Shown here: positions 62,563 through 64,000 of the stretch, piece after piece
How the letters are laid out: every line of letters starts with the position of its first letter
Position numbering within the stretch: position 1 is the first letter of the stretch
Assembly (NCBI RefSeq): GCF_002557795.1
Contig: NZ_CP023777.1
Coordinates: 4,845,001-4,909,000 of the forward strand
Direction: 5' to 3'
DNA from: Chitinophaga caeni
GTDB lineage: Bacteria > Bacteroidota > Bacteroidia > Chitinophagales > Chitinophagaceae
DNA length: 64,000 nt
Position numbers and translations under genes: made by a program
The notes under the pieces: generated by a model
The model's input: only the letters and a program-made list of their open reading frames with translations
Told to the model about the DNA's origin: nothing
The model's database searches: none

Positions 62563-63240
62563 TTAATTGATCCTGAGATTAAAGCTTAGCGCTAAATAGT
62601 AAGGAATGCGCGGGGTTGTTTTAAAATCTTGCGTGGTAATCTTCCCGAGATCGAGGGTTATATCCGACTTGTTAAATGAATAACCTGCTTGCAAACCGTA
62701 AAGGAAATTCCCTCCCGTTGCGGGGTTGTACCATCCATCCCTGACCCCTTCATAAATATCCTGCTTATATAAATCACTATGTTTAAAGTGCGTAATTACG
62801 GCTTTGTCAAAGCCGAGCTCTCCGGCAACGAACCATCCATTTTTGTAATAACCAAAACGCCCCTTCATTTCTGCTCCAAAATTCAACAACCTCGTTAAAG
62901 GGTTCTCAAATCGCCTGTAGATGCCATTTAAGCTAATACCACCTTTAAAATTCGAATGGTTTAGTAACACGATCTGCCCACCTAACTTCAGTTTGAAATC
63001 GTCCAATAGCTTTTCCCCTGAAGGCATTGAAAAATTTGCATTTATAACCAAGGGCATTTTTACCGCAGCGGGATGGTAAGCATAACCAATATTGTAAGAC
63101 AAACTGTAATCCCAGCCCAAACCCAAAGTTATCATGTGAGCTGTATTCTCCATGTTCTTCCAATTCACCGTTTGCGCCTTGGCTTGCGGGAAAAAACCTG
63201 CGAGGCATAAACCGGAGATTAATATTTGTAAATATTTCAT
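62563..63240 (-). CDS. predicted outer-membrane beta-barrel protein
   Basis: The ATG at 63240 (MKYLQILISGLCLAG) gives 225 residues with a signal peptide (to about 23). The remainder consists of alternating aromatic/hydrophobic strands (YSLSYNIGYAYHP, GQIVLLNHSNFKGGISLNGIYR, GWFVAGELGFDKAVI) and ends LALSFNLRIN, so a small barrel is likely. Function unknown. It starts 5 bases after the hydrolase stop. Confidence 0.65.
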   Translation of the reverse strand: MKYLQILISGLCLAGFFPQAKAQTVNWKNMENTAHMITLGLGWDYSLSYNIGYAYHPAAVKMPLVINANFSMPSGEKLLDDFKLKLGGQIVLLNHSNFKGGISLNGIYRRFENPLTRLLNFGAEMKGRFGYYKNGWFVAGELGFDKAVITHFKHSDLYKQDIYEGVRDGWYNPATGGNFLYGLQAGYSFNKSDITLDLGKITTQDFKTTPRIPYYLALSFNLRIN

Positions 63241-63245
63241 GGGGA

Positions 63246-64000
63246 TCAGTTTAAAGAGTTTAAATAATTGAGTACAACGGGATACACAGATTCCCATTTG
63301 AAGTAAATCATTTCATGACCGGTATTATCTATTTGGGCAATTTCATGGTTTGGAAAAAACGCGGCTTCTTTTTCTGAAAATTTCAGCCCGTGGGATTTAT
63401 TGTTTTCCCCGTATAGAAAAAGTACTTTGGGTTGGTAGTTATGGAGATTTTGCGTGAAGTCAAATCCATCATTTTCAGCGATATCACTCAATGCGTATAA
63501 AACCACGGCACCATTCCTCCAAAATGGCGAAGGGCCCTCTATTCCTTCATCATTGCCTTCCGCATAAGTATAACTGGAAGCGATACCCAGTTTATAATCG
63601 AGTATTGCATGCTCATTGTCTTTCCCGGTCAGAAATTGATCATAATACAAAACGTCGTTAGTGGCTTCTGTAAAAAGCTTCGCCCTCCTGCTACTTTCAG
63701 TATATTGATCCCATAGATCCTTGTTGAGTCCCCCGGCTTCGGCCAGGATAGCGCCGTTTATTTCATCCGGATGGGTATTGATAAACCCGGCAGCCAGCAT
63801 AGCGCCCCAAGAGTGGCCGAATAGAAACACTTTTTGGCCGGGTGAACTCTTATAATGCTCAATAACTGCTTCCAGGTCGTCAAATATGAGTTGTATAGAA
63901 TAAGTATTCTTATCATGTCTCCTCGACAGGCCGGAGCCTCTTTGATCATAAAAAACAACGAAGTAACCATCATCCGCCAATTGCTTAACATTGAGCGCGT
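63246..64000 (-). CDS. alpha/beta hydrolase, N-terminus beyond the window
   Basis: The frame stays open to the window edge and reads ALNVKQLADDGYFVV before the visible part, so the gene continues past position 64000. DQRGSGLSRR (oxyanion/HGGPG-side region), FLFGHSWGAMLA (nucleophile Ser) and IDNTGHEM (catalytic His) identify a proline iminopeptidase-like or epoxide-hydrolase-like hydrolase. It probably starts the cluster that continues with the barrel, lipoprotein, OmpA, CocE and lipoprotein genes. Confidence 0.85.
   Translation of the reverse strand, partial: ALNVKQLADDGYFVVFYDQRGSGLSRRHDKNTYSIQLIFDDLEAVIEHYKSSPGQKVFLFGHSWGAMLAAGFINTHPDEINGAILAEAGGLNKDLWDQYTESSRRAKLFTEATNDVLYYDQFLTGKDNEHAILDYKLGIASSYTYAEGNDEGIEGPSPFWRNGAVVLYALSDIAENDGFDFTQNLHNYQPKVLFLYGENNKSHGLKFSEKEAAFFPNHEIAQIDNTGHEMIYFKWESVYPVVLNYLNSLN

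Overview
The window looks like a chromosomal segment of a Bacteroidota bacterium, most probably a Chitinophaga-like member of the Chitinophagaceae. The reasons are Bacteroidota-type promoters (TTTG, about 19-20 bases, TAnnTTTG) in front of tRNA and regulator genes, a large TonB-plug outer-membrane barrel with its own ECF sigma factor, many signal-peptide and lipobox proteins, GSCFA, SHOCT and YhcG-type families, and very short 5' leaders. No rRNA, CRISPR array or plasmid/phage structural genes were seen.

Layout. 1-2.4 kb: two small exported proteins around a gene-free stretch with a 21-bp tandem repeat and a decayed copy of a palindrome-bounded repeat. 2.7-5.9 kb: a possible isoprenoid locus, with an exported protein carrying a class II cyclase-like DIDDTS motif, a class I terpene-synthase-like protein and a UbiA prenyltransferase. 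6.2-9.8 kb: AT-rich accessory DNA with an esterase, a DinB protein and an HxlR/DoxX pair. 10.07-13.45 kb: a compact (about 3.4 kb) integrative element in the 3' end of tRNA-Lys, with a tyrosine integrase, an XRE regulator, a SUKH/SMI1 protein and REP-like hairpins. 13.6-25.4 kb: housekeeping and envelope genes (penicillin acylase family, BioF, MiaE, patatin-barrel, MHS transporter, GSCFA, HMG-CoA lyase, RlmB) with a broken zeta-toxin module between them.

25.5-26.3 kb: three tandem 263-bp copies of the palindromic repeat also seen near 1 kb. 26.4-34.1 kb: a co-directional set (NUDIX, three GNAT domains, DinB, EamA exporter, group II decarboxylase, Ogt) divergent from a MocR/GntR-aminotransferase regulator. 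34.0-40.9 kb: a complete YbhGFSR-like ABC-2 efflux operon with TolC and a TetR regulator; two identical 17-bp operator candidates flank tetR. 41-47.5 kb: cardiolipin synthase, then a TonB-plug barrel, ECF sigma, membrane-anchored small protein and two Spy-like periplasmic proteins. 47.7-56.3 kb: aldo/keto reductase, GH20 hexosaminidase and assorted small exported proteins, a degenerate thioredoxin-fold protein and a PAS-LuxR regulator. 56.9-58.3 kb: tRNA-Ser and a DUF1016/YhcG nuclease. 58.3-64.0 kb: a six-gene co-directional envelope cluster (lipoprotein, CocE/NonD hydrolase, OmpA, lipoprotein, barrel, alpha/beta hydrolase cut by the window edge).

The best candidates for something little described are the DIDDTS/class I/UbiA locus, the tRNA-Lys mini-island with its hairpin cluster, and the palindrome-bounded repeat family. 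All functions are read from sequence motifs only; no database search was run.
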